Source: Ruminococcaceae bacterium AM07-15 (GTDB taxonomy: Bacteria > Bacillota > Clostridia > Oscillospirales > Butyricicoccaceae). Taken from it: 64,000 nt of DNA. How positions within the stretch are numbered: position 1 is the stretch's first letter; each line of letters starts with the position of its first letter. This document shows, in pieces, positions 1-6,033 of this stretch. Below the pieces are notes generated by a model. That model was not told where the DNA came from and ran no database searches. It worked only from the letters and a program-made list of their open reading frames with translations. The stretch spans positions 1-64,000 of the forward strand of contig QUDE01000010.1 of the NCBI GenBank assembly GCA_003477405.1. Direction: 5' to 3'. The position numbers and the translations under genes are program-made.

Positions 1-20
1 AGGGTTTTACCCGTCTATGA

Positions 21-43
21 AAAACCCCCGGCTCCGCCGGGGG
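21..43 (-). terminator. Intrinsic terminator of toxin copy A
   Basis: Read on the minus strand, an 8-bp GC stem (positions 25-32 with 36-43, 3-nt loop) is followed by a short U run. It starts five bases after the stop codon of the small gene at 48-131, so it should end that transcript. Confidence 0.75.
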
Positions 44-47
44 ATTA

Positions 48-131
48 TTATTTATCATTGACCTGAAAAAACAGGCTGATAATGGCTACGGTCAAAATGC
101 CGATTTGAATCAAATCAGAATATGTAACCAT
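48..131 (-). CDS. Putative holin-like toxin (Hol_Tox family), copy A
   Basis: This 27-codon ORF starts MVTYSDLIQIG and is almost entirely one hydrophobic helix (about residues 6-23) with a short polar tail. The size, the MVTY start, the SDL motif and the single membrane segment fit the small holin-like toxins (Hol_Tox, PF16935) of Firmicutes, which are thought to insert in the membrane and are usually controlled by antisense RNA. A purine-rich AGGAAGGGGGG ribosome site lies about 10 nt upstream and the same upstream block occurs before the second copy at 4949-5047. No antisense promoter can be seen because the window ends just after its terminator. Too short for most gene callers; toxicity is inferred from family only. 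Confidence 0.7.
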   Translation of the reverse strand: MVTYSDLIQIGILTVAIISLFFQVNDK

Positions 132-190
132 GACCACCACCCCCCTTCCTGTATAGGGTCAGGGGGCAAAGAAGCTGTCCCCTGTGTCAG

Positions 191-258
191 GGGGCTAACC
201 GCCTACCGTTACTGGTAGTGCCTGATCTCAATATAGCATAATGCGACTTTTTTTGCAA
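191..258 (-). promoter_or_regulatory. Promoter and conserved leader of toxin copy A
   Basis: On the minus strand TTGCAA (253-258) and TATATT (230-235) are 17 bp apart, with TGC before the -10. Just downstream, 191-222 carries a block nearly identical to the leader of the second toxin copy (4854-4886). The shared leader argues that both copies are expressed and controlled alike. Confidence 0.7.
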
Positions 259-302
259 GAAACCGTGCGCTGTTGCCCCTTCTGTCCACTTGGCCCCCCC
301 AT

Positions 303-473
303 GCTGCCCCGCCGGGAGGCTGGAAAAGGGTCGGGGAAGTCCGGTGACCGGACGGCCATACTTTCTTTGCCTGAGTGCATCCAACTGGCCTGGATTCCGT
401 TGCCTGGTGCGGGAGCACAGCATGGGTGCAGCGTCACGCTGCCCCGCCGGGAGGCTGGAAAAGGGTCGGGGAA
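303..473 (+). repeat. Pair of 36-bp direct repeats
   Basis: The 36-base unit at 303-338, beginning GCTGCCCCGCCGGGAGGC, recurs exactly at 438-473. The 99 bases between hold the palindromic block at 339-375. No open frame across it looks like a protein. Non-coding repeat DNA of unknown role. Confidence 0.85.
339..375 (+). repeat. 37-bp palindrome-headed repeat, copy 1
   Basis: The block begins with the near-palindrome GTCCGGTGACCGGAC (7-bp arms) and runs on to TTTGCCTGAG. Its reverse complement occurs at 5224-5260 with 35 of 37 bases identical. The two copies thus face each other across the S-layer and peptidase genes. Confidence 0.8.
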
Positions 474-510
474 AAACTAGTTTGTCCCCGAGTGTCATGG
501 GCGGCGTTAG

Positions 511-612
511 CTACCGGAATGATGGTTATTTTGCCTTTTGGCAAAATAACACGCCGCTAATGCCGGAAATCCCCTGCCGGGGTTTCCGGCAGCCTTCGCC
601 GCAGCGAAGGCT
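511..612 (+). repeat. Cluster of back-to-back hairpins before the S-layer promoter
   Basis: Three hairpins stand head to tail. The first is GTTATTTTGCC/GGCAAAATAAC (525-550, TTTT loop) within an outer GCGGCG/CGCCGC stem. The second is at 561-591 (about 13 bp with one bulge) and the third is AGCCTTCGC/GCGAAGGCT (591-612). None has a U-tract fitting a simple terminator. Together with the direct repeats they fill the 600-base gap between the toxin and S-layer genes. Confidence 0.75.
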
Positions 613-653
613 ATGACACACGTTACACTTATGTTACAATCCCCTGCAAAGTC

Positions 654-682
654 TTGAAAAAAAAATCGGCTTTTGGTATCAT
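654..682 (+). promoter_or_regulatory. SigA-type promoter of the S-layer gene
   Basis: TTGAAA (654-659) and TATCAT (677-682) are separated by 17 bp. This predicts a leader of about 45 nt ending in a perfect AGGAGG (719-724). Confidence 0.7.
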
Positions 683-734
683 GCTTTACGAAGGGTACGA
701 TGTGCCCAAAAATTTTATAGGAGGAATGAACCAC

Positions 735-3539
735 ATGAGAACTCTGAAAAAAGTTCTTGCGCTGTCCCTGGTGTTTGCCATGGCTTTCACCATGATGGCT
801 GGTGCTGCGTTCAAGGATCAGGACAAGATTGATTCTTCCCTGACCAACGACATCCAGCTGCTGACAGCTCTCGGCGTCTTCCAGGGCGACGAGAATGGCA
901 ACTTCAACCCCACAGACAATGTGAAGCGGTCTGAAGCTGCCAAGATGATCTATGTTCTGAAGAACAACGGTGTCGATGACGGCGCTGTTGCTTTCCAGGG
1001 CGTATCCAAGTACTCCGATGTTCCCGTTGGCCACTGGGCTGAGGGCTACATCAACTACTGCACCAACCTGGGCTACATGGGTGGCTGGAAGGAAGGCAAT
1101 GTGCAGAAGTTCGATCCCAACGGCAATGTCACCGGCGTTGAGCTGATGAAGATGCTGCTGTGCATGATCGGCTACAAGGCTGATGTGCAGGGCTACACCG
1201 GCAATGGCTGGCAGACCAATGTTCTGGTCGACGCCGCTGTTTCTGGCCTGACTGTTGAGTTTACACCTTCTGTGTATGCTGCAACTCCCCGTCAGTGGAC
1301 TGCCCGTCTGATGACTAACGCCATCAACGCTCCCTATGTTTCTTATAACAGAGGCGAGCTGCAGTTCGGTAATGCTACTGATTCCACTAAGAGCTATGGT
1401 GAGCAATATCTGGGCCTGGTGACTGTGGAAGGCGTTCTGGTTTCCACCAACAACAATAAGCTGGGTACCGATCTGCATGTCATCGAGTCTTCTCTGAATG
1501 ACAGCGATAAGGTTGTAGTTGAGGAAGCTGACGGCAATCTTGTTCCTGTTCTGGGCGATACTGATGATGATCTGCTGGGTCAGCCTGTTAAGATGTACTA
1601 CAAGGCTGGTACTGGCACAAACGAAGATAAGCTCTATGCTGTTATGCCCTATGCTTCTAAGGAAGCTAAGGTTGTCAACACCACTGTGGATGCTGTGACT
1701 TATGAAAAGGGTAGCAGCAATAAGAAAGTGACTGTTGAAGGCCTGGGTACCAAGACTTATGATGGCACAGAGAAGATCAATGTATACATGAACAATGTTC
1801 TGTATGCAAAGGATCAGACTATTGATAAGCTGACTGCTTTCTTGGGTGTTAACTCCAACTTGGATGTTACTCTGGTAGCTGATAAGGATGGTTATATCAA
1901 TACTGTTCTGATTCATGAGCTGGGCGGTTATGCTCAGATCAACAAGATCGATGCTGAGAGAAATACTCTGTCCTTCAAGGATCTGAGCAAGTATGCTCTG
2001 GTTGATGGCACATCTGCTAACCTGGTTAGCGAAACCGGTGCAAAGCTGGTCTTTGATAACACCAGCACCAACAAAGATAACTTTAATAAGTATCTGAATG
2101 TTGCTTCTGATGTACAGGCTGATTCTATTGTCAAGATTGTTGCTAACACTGAATCTGGCAAGTTGGTCTATGACATTACTCTGGCTAACAAAGTTGAGGG
2201 CACTCCCACTGGCTATACTCTGGATAGCACAGACAACAGCAAGTATGCCACTCTGACTCTGAACGGTGAGACCGTGAAGAAGGCTGATGACAGCATGGCT
2301 CTGTCTGAGTATGTTTGGAAAACCAACACCAGTGTTGCTACTGACAAGACCTTCTATACCGATGGTAAGTATGTTGTTTACTCTGAAGGTGGCACTGAGG
2401 CTGCTTCTGTGAACAACCTGGCTTATATCATCGCTGTGCAGCAGGGCCAGTCTTGGAGCGAAAGTACCTGGAAGGTTAAGGCTTTGCTGACTGATGGAAC
2501 CATTGGTGAATATTCTGTGGCTGCTACTTATGATAGCACCGGCAAGAAAACCACTGAGGCCGGTTCTCAGAATGGTGTTGATTCGGATATCTTCCAGAAG
2601 GGCAGTGTTGTTAAGTACAGCCTGTCTGACGATAAGATCACTCTGAAGGATCTGTCTGGTCTGAACAGTGATACAGCTGGTACCAACAATGGCGACATTA
2701 AGTTTGTTGATGGTGAGCAGCAGTACAATCACGACGCTAAGACTGTTTCTGTTACTAACAGTACTACTTCTGCTAACGGTACTTATGCCGTTGACAGCAA
2801 TGCTTACTTCTTCGTGAAGAGCAAGGTTGGTACTTCTGATAAGTACAGTGTTGTGAAGGCTTCTGAACTGACAAAGGATCAGGATGGCACAAATGTCAAG
2901 GCTTTTGCTTATAAGACTGTGAACAATGTGCAAACCCTGATGTTTGGCACACTGGAGCTGGGCACCTCTGTGACTGTTGCTGATGTTGAGTATGCTTATG
3001 TCACATCTGGCACTTCCGTCGCTAATGTAGATGGTAAGTATGTCATCTCTATGGATGTTGTCGATTCTAAGAGCGAAACTGCTACTCTGAAGAAGAGCTT
3101 CGATAACATGAGCGATGCTGATGATGCTGTTAATACTTGGGCTGGTCTGCGTGGTAAAGTTGTCACTTATACTCTGAATGATGAAGGCTTGGTTGCTAGC
3201 ATTGATGTGGTTGATGCTTCTAAGTCTCCTGATGCTGTGACCGCTGATGCCTGGAACAAGCTGGTCGTGAAGGGCTGGAACAACAATATCATCAGTGCCA
3301 AGGTTGGTTCCTCCGATAATCAGACCATCACTGTTGCTGCTGATGTGAAGGTTCACTTTGTGGATGCTACTGCTAATACAGGTTATACTGTACTGAGCGA
3401 TGGCACAGTGAAAGATTATCATTCTAAGGATGATAACACTCAGTCTGCTTACGCTTATATCCAGAAGATTAACAATGTGGATACCATCACTGACATCTTT
3501 GTGGAAGTGAATGGTGAATCCATTGCTAAAATCTGGTAA
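735..3539 (+). CDS. S-layer protein with N-terminal SLH domains
   Basis: The 934-residue product has a signal peptide (residues 1 to about 25: MRTLKK, hydrophobic core, AGAA cleavage region) followed by SLH-type repeats over roughly residues 30-190 (motifs such as GDENGNFNP, GHWAEGYI and KFDPNGN). The rest is a long Thr/Ser/Asn/Val/Asp-rich region typical of beta-rich surface proteins. SLH domains bind pyruvylated secondary wall polymer, so it should form or decorate the surface layer. The ATG at 735 is preferred because AGGAGG lies 10 nt before it; the in-frame ATG at 726 is too close. After about 560 bp the codon choice shifts to T-ending codons (GCT, GTT, TCT), unlike the neighbours. A strong promoter, ideal ribosome site and strong terminator suggest high expression. 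Confidence 0.88.
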   Translation: MRTLKKVLALSLVFAMAFTMMAGAAFKDQDKIDSSLTNDIQLLTALGVFQGDENGNFNPTDNVKRSEAAKMIYVLKNNGVDDGAVAFQGVSKYSDVPVGHWAEGYINYCTNLGYMGGWKEGNVQKFDPNGNVTGVELMKMLLCMIGYKADVQGYTGNGWQTNVLVDAAVSGLTVEFTPSVYAATPRQWTARLMTNAINAPYVSYNRGELQFGNATDSTKSYGEQYLGLVTVEGVLVSTNNNKLGTDLHVIESSLNDSDKVVVEEADGNLVPVLGDTDDDLLGQPVKMYYKAGTGTNEDKLYAVMPYASKEAKVVNTTVDAVTYEKGSSNKKVTVEGLGTKTYDGTEKINVYMNNVLYAKDQTIDKLTAFLGVNSNLDVTLVADKDGYINTVLIHELGGYAQINKIDAERNTLSFKDLSKYALVDGTSANLVSETGAKLVFDNTSTNKDNFNKYLNVASDVQADSIVKIVANTESGKLVYDITLANKVEGTPTGYTLDSTDNSKYATLTLNGETVKKADDSMALSEYVWKTNTSVATDKTFYTDGKYVVYSEGGTEAASVNNLAYIIAVQQGQSWSESTWKVKALLTDGTIGEYSVAATYDSTGKKTTEAGSQNGVDSDIFQKGSVVKYSLSDDKITLKDLSGLNSDTAGTNNGDIKFVDGEQQYNHDAKTVSVTNSTTSANGTYAVDSNAYFFVKSKVGTSDKYSVVKASELTKDQDGTNVKAFAYKTVNNVQTLMFGTLELGTSVTVADVEYAYVTSGTSVANVDGKYVISMDVVDSKSETATLKKSFDNMSDADDAVNTWAGLRGKVVTYTLNDEGLVASIDVVDASKSPDAVTADAWNKLVVKGWNNNIISAKVGSSDNQTITVAADVKVHFVDATANTGYTVLSDGTVKDYHSKDDNTQSAYAYIQKINNVDTITDIFVEVNGESIAKIW

Positions 3540-3576
3540 GAAATTACCGGGTTTAGCACAATAGCTAACCAAACAA

Positions 3577-3603
3577 AAGGGACGGCTTCGGCCGTCCCTT
3601 TTT
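3577..3603 (+). terminator. Terminator of the S-layer gene
   Basis: A 10-bp stem AAGGGACGGC/GCCGTCCCTT with a TTCG loop is followed by TTT, 37 bases after the stop codon. Confidence 0.9.
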
Positions 3604-3631
3604 CTATCTCTTACCCCTGCTTGGGCAGAAG

Positions 3632-3660
3632 AAAAGCCCCGGAATGTTTCCGGGGCTTTT
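3632..3660. terminator. Terminator, probably bidirectional
   Basis: AAAAGCCCCGGAA pairs with TTTCCGGGGCTTTT across a tiny loop. A-runs and T-runs on both sides let it work on either strand; it lies 22 bases past the minus-strand peptidase gene. Confidence 0.85.
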
Positions 3661-3681
3661 GCTTTGTTCGGTTTTCTTTGG

Positions 3682-4716
3682 TTAGAGGAATTCCCGCAGG
3701 CTGTGGACGATCTGGCCGTCCAGCCGCTGGCTGGGGCTGGCGCACACCATGCTGTTCAGCACAGCCTCTTCCGTGGCCTCCGCCACCGCTTTGAAGCAAA
3801 GGTCCATCCGCTCTTCGCTGATCTCCTGGCAATCCAGAATGTCCTGAGTGGGGGCGTGGGGGATGCGCCGGGCGGTGGAAAAGCCGATCATGATCTCGCC
3901 GCTGCCGTGGCCCACAAAGCTGCCCAGCCGGGCCAGGCCCACGCTGCACCGCTTGAGGATGCGCTTCAGTTGCCGGGTGGAGCAGGGCAGGTCGGTGGCC
4001 ACCACCATCATGATGCTTCCTTGATCCACCGGGGTGTCCCCCAGGCTGCGCACCGCAAGCCCGGCCCCCAGGCAGATGCCGTCCACCGTCAGGTCTTCCA
4101 GCTTGCCGTGGTTGCTCTGCACCAGCACCCCCAGGGTGTAACTTTTGCCGTCCAGAGAAATCCGCCGGGAGGCCGAACCGATGCCGCCCTTGAGCCCATG
4201 GCAGATGGTGCCCTTTCCGGCCCCCACATCCCCTTCGTCAAAACTCAGTCCTGCATTTTCGATGGCGGCAAAGACTTCCTTTTTCCCCACGGCCCGATGG
4301 CCGATGCGGTTGATCTTGCTGTCGTTGCATTCGCCCACCACCGGGTTCAGGCTCCGCATTTCCACGCCGTCCTTTTCGCACTGTTCCAAAGTGTATTCCA
4401 CCAGGGCGTCGTGCACCAGGCCCACATTCAGGGTGTTGGTCAGGGCGATGGGGGTCTCCAGGGTGCCCAGCTCATCCACCTGGATCAGGCCCGCGGTCTT
4501 GCCGAAGCCGTTCCAGACAAAGCTGGCCGCGGGCATTTTGTCCGTGAAAAGGTTCCCCGGCCCGGGGATGATCACCGTCACGCCGGTTTTGTTTTCCTCG
4601 TTATCAATGGTGCAGTGGCCCACCCGAACACCTTCCACATCGGTGATCTTGTTCCGCTGGCCCCGGGGCAGGCTGCCCACTGTGATTCCATATTCGTTGA
4701 TCCGCTTTTGGTACAT
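3682..4716 (-). CDS. P1 family peptidase (DmpA/BapA-like aminopeptidase)
   Basis: The product of about 344 residues matches the S58/P1 family: an early TDVEGVRVGH segment, the NTLNVG motif, and a GGIGSAS motif where family members cut themselves to expose the catalytic Ser. DmpA-type enzymes are cytoplasmic or periplasmic aminopeptidases acting on D-amino-acid or beta-peptide amides; here no signal peptide is visible. Two ATGs lie six bases apart. The second (4716) is preferred because GGAAG abuts the first. The gene stands alone on the minus strand between two terminators, facing the S-layer gene. Substrate cannot be told from sequence. Confidence 0.85.
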   Translation of the reverse strand: MYQKRINEYGITVGSLPRGQRNKITDVEGVRVGHCTIDNEENKTGVTVIIPGPGNLFTDKMPAASFVWNGFGKTAGLIQVDELGTLETPIALTNTLNVGLVHDALVEYTLEQCEKDGVEMRSLNPVVGECNDSKINRIGHRAVGKKEVFAAIENAGLSFDEGDVGAGKGTICHGLKGGIGSASRRISLDGKSYTLGVLVQSNHGKLEDLTVDGICLGAGLAVRSLGDTPVDQGSIMMVVATDLPCSTRQLKRILKRCSVGLARLGSFVGHGSGEIMIGFSTARRIPHAPTQDILDCQEISEERMDLCFKAVAEATEEAVLNSMVCASPSQRLDGQIVHSLREFL

Positions 4717-4782
4717 TGTCATCTTCCTTTGCGCAATTTTCGCCTTTTTTCTTCATTATAGCATGGGCTGGTGAGGATAGCA

Positions 4783-4812
4783 AAGCCCCCACGGAATTTT
4801 CCGTGGGGGCTT
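4783..4812. terminator. Terminator upstream of the toxin-antitoxin locus
   Basis: AAGCCCCCACGGAA/TTCCGTGGGGGCTT form a near-perfect stem closed by four T. It separates the peptidase promoter region from the toxin promoter at 4818. Confidence 0.8.
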
Positions 4813-4817
4813 ATTGA

Positions 4818-4886
4818 TTGCGAAAAATGTCATACTATGCTATACTGAAAATAGGCGCTGCCAGTAACGGTAGGCGGTTAGTCCCC
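4818..4886 (+). promoter_or_regulatory. Promoter and leader of toxin copy B
   Basis: TTGCGA (4818-4823) and TATACT (4841-4846) are 17 bp apart with TGC before the -10. The leader block 4854-4886 is shared with copy A and, inverted, with the start of the antisense RNA (5092-5119). Downstream, CCCCCC at 4915-4920 can pair with GGGGGG at 4937-4942, which would bury the ribosome-binding purines. Confidence 0.75.
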
Positions 4887-4948
4887 CTTGTTTCAAAAAG
4901 GGGGGAACTTCTTGCCCCCCGACCCTATACAGGAAAGGGGGGATGACC

Positions 4949-5047
4949 ATGGTTACATATGTGACATTAAGTGATTTGCTCACTTTCTGCCTTGTGATCA
5001 TAGGCGTTATCAGTCTGGTCATCCAGGCCGGTAATAGAAAGAAGTAA
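4949..5047 (+). CDS. Putative holin-like toxin (Hol_Tox family), copy B
   Basis: This 32-residue peptide starts MVTYVTLSDLLTFC, has one hydrophobic segment (about residues 8-26) and ends in a basic tail, NRKK. It matches copy A in its MVTY start, SDL motif and leader, and fits the Hol_Tox small-toxin family (PF16935). A purine-rich AGGAAAGGGGGG lies just upstream but is predicted to be masked in a hairpin. The stop codon lies inside a 12-bp inverted repeat that should end both this transcript and an opposing RNA from 5126. The whole arrangement is that of a type I toxin-antitoxin unit. Toxicity is inferred, not shown. Confidence 0.75.
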   Translation: MVTYVTLSDLLTFCLVIIGVISLVIQAGNRKK

Positions 5048-5082
5048 CCGCCCACAGCTCCCCAGCTCAACGGTTACTTCTT
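5039..5082. terminator. Shared bidirectional terminator of toxin and antisense RNA
   Basis: AAGAAGTAACCG (5039-5050) is the exact inverse of CGGTTACTTCTT (5071-5082), 20 bases apart. The stem overlaps the toxin stop codon and can act on both strands, as in convergent type I loci. Confidence 0.6.
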
Positions 5083-5126
5083 AGTAGTCCTGGGGACTAA
5101 CCGACTTACCGGCAGCGCCCTTTTCT
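5039..5126 (-). ncRNA. Probable antitoxin antisense RNA
   Basis: A strong minus-strand promoter at 5133-5162 should start an RNA near 5126 that runs into the 3' end of the toxin message. Its 5' region (5092-5119) repeats the toxin leader block GGCGCTGCC...CGGTTAGTCCCC. The RNA would overlap the toxin mRNA over at least the terminator stem. The 3' end is set by inference and may lie further left. Confidence 0.55.
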
Positions 5127-5132
5127 GTCCTT

Positions 5133-5162
5133 ATTATACTGCGAGATTTCCCTTTGTGTCAA
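5133..5162 (-). promoter_or_regulatory. Antisense promoter opposite the toxin gene
   Basis: On the minus strand TTGACA (5157-5162) and TATAAT (5133-5138) are both perfect consensus, spaced 18 bp. No protein gene follows it, so it most likely drives the antisense RNA. Confidence 0.75.
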
Positions 5163-5181
5163 GGCCCAGTGCCTGGGCAGG

Positions 5182-5212
5182 AAAAAATCCCCCCTTGTTG
5201 TAAGGGGGGATT
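5182..5212 (-). terminator. Terminator of the lipoprotein gene
   Basis: AATCCCCCCTT/AAGGGGGGATT is a perfect 11-bp stem; on the minus strand it is followed by six U. It lies just past the lipoprotein stop codon. Confidence 0.85.
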
Positions 5213-5223
5213 GGTTGTGTTCA

Positions 5224-5260
5224 CTCAGGCAAAGATAGTATGGCCGTCCGGCCACCGGAC
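5224..5260 (-). repeat. 37-bp palindrome-headed repeat, copy 2
   Basis: This is the inverted copy of 339-375 with two mismatches. It ends four bases from the stop codon of the lipoprotein gene. Confidence 0.8.
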
Positions 5261-5263
5261 CGC

Positions 5264-5908
5264 TTAGTCGTTGCTGGTGCCGGTGCCCACCACATCGCCC
5301 AGCACCATCTCCAAACCCTTGGAGAAATTCTGGGCATCGGAGGTGTATTCCTCCATTTCCGCCTGGAGCACCAGAGCTTCCGCAGCACCGTTCTCCTTTT
5401 TGGCGGCCTCGGCGATTTCCACCGTCAGCCGCAGCACTTCGCTGGAGGCCGTGGCTCCGGTTTTCACCAGCTCATGGGCTTCCGCATAACTTTCCGGCGC
5501 CTGCAGTTCGGCAAAACGCTCGTACATGGGCCGCATATTGCTGATCAGACCCATAGCCACATCGATTTTGTTCTGCTGGGCCTTCTTTTCTTCCTCGGTT
5601 TCGGCGGTCGCACTCATGGCTTCGTCCAGCTTGAGGGAGGCCTCGTTGCTGGCCAGCATCAGCTCGTCATAATATTGCTGGCAAACGGTCAGATATTCCT
5701 CTTCGCTCAGCGGCTGGGTCACATCGGGCAGGGGAGTTTCTTCCTGCTTTTCTGTGTTGTCCGGGGTATCTGTGGTGTTTTCCGTCTGCTGCACTTCTTC
5801 TTCCGCCTTGGAAGGCTCTTCCTGCTTGTTGCAGCCGAACAGCCCCAGCAGCATTACCGCCGAAAGGCTCAAAGCGCAAAGGCGTATGGTGGATTTTTTG
5901 TGATTCAT
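5264..5908 (-). CDS. Lipoprotein of unknown function
   Basis: The 214-residue product begins with a basic N-terminus and hydrophobic stretch ending in a lipobox (LGLFGC), so it should be lipid-anchored on the outer face of the membrane. After the Cys comes an acidic Glu/Thr-rich linker (about residues 25-60), then a helical region of about 150 residues rich in Ala and Glu, with spacing suggesting a helical bundle. The longer open frame reaching 6133 is rejected because AGGAGGGG sits just before the ATG at 5908 and the promoter at 5952-5980 lies inside the extension. I do not recognise the domain. It stands alone between its own promoter and terminator. Confidence 0.8.
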   Translation of the reverse strand: MNHKKSTIRLCALSLSAVMLLGLFGCNKQEEPSKAEEEVQQTENTTDTPDNTEKQEETPLPDVTQPLSEEEYLTVCQQYYDELMLASNEASLKLDEAMSATAETEEEKKAQQNKIDVAMGLISNMRPMYERFAELQAPESYAEAHELVKTGATASSEVLRLTVEIAEAAKKENGAAEALVLQAEMEEYTSDAQNFSKGLEMVLGDVVGTGTSND

Positions 5909-5951
5909 GGGTATCCCCTCCTGGGTCATGGTGGTTCCGATATGTAATGTA

Positions 5952-5980
5952 ATTATAACATTACCCGGCCATTTTTTCAA
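5952..5980 (-). promoter_or_regulatory. Promoter of the lipoprotein gene
   Basis: On the minus strand TTGAAA (5975-5980) and TATAAT (5952-5957) are 17 bp apart. Confidence 0.75.
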
Positions 5981-5999
5981 GGTTTTGTAACAAAGTGAC

Positions 6000-6025
6000 A
6001 AAGCCGCCGGTTTCCCGGCGGCTTT
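6000..6025 (-). terminator. Terminator after nicotinate phosphoribosyltransferase
   Basis: AAAGCCGCCGG/CCGGCGGCTTT form an 11-bp stem with a 4-nt loop, nine bases past the pncB stop. The U-tract is poor. Confidence 0.7.
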
Positions 6026-6033
6026 GGAAAGGT

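Noticed and set aside
187..616. Several overlapping open frames in the repeat block
   Set aside because: They arise from the duplicated 36-mer and palindromes, have no ribosome sites and code for low-complexity Arg/Pro/Gly peptides.
507..3572. 1021-codon open frame on the minus strand opposite the S-layer gene
   Set aside because: It is a mirror of the codon bias on the plus strand. The product is rich in Ile/Ser/Asn/Gln with no recognisable domain, and the plus frame has a promoter, ribosome site, signal peptide and SLH repeats.
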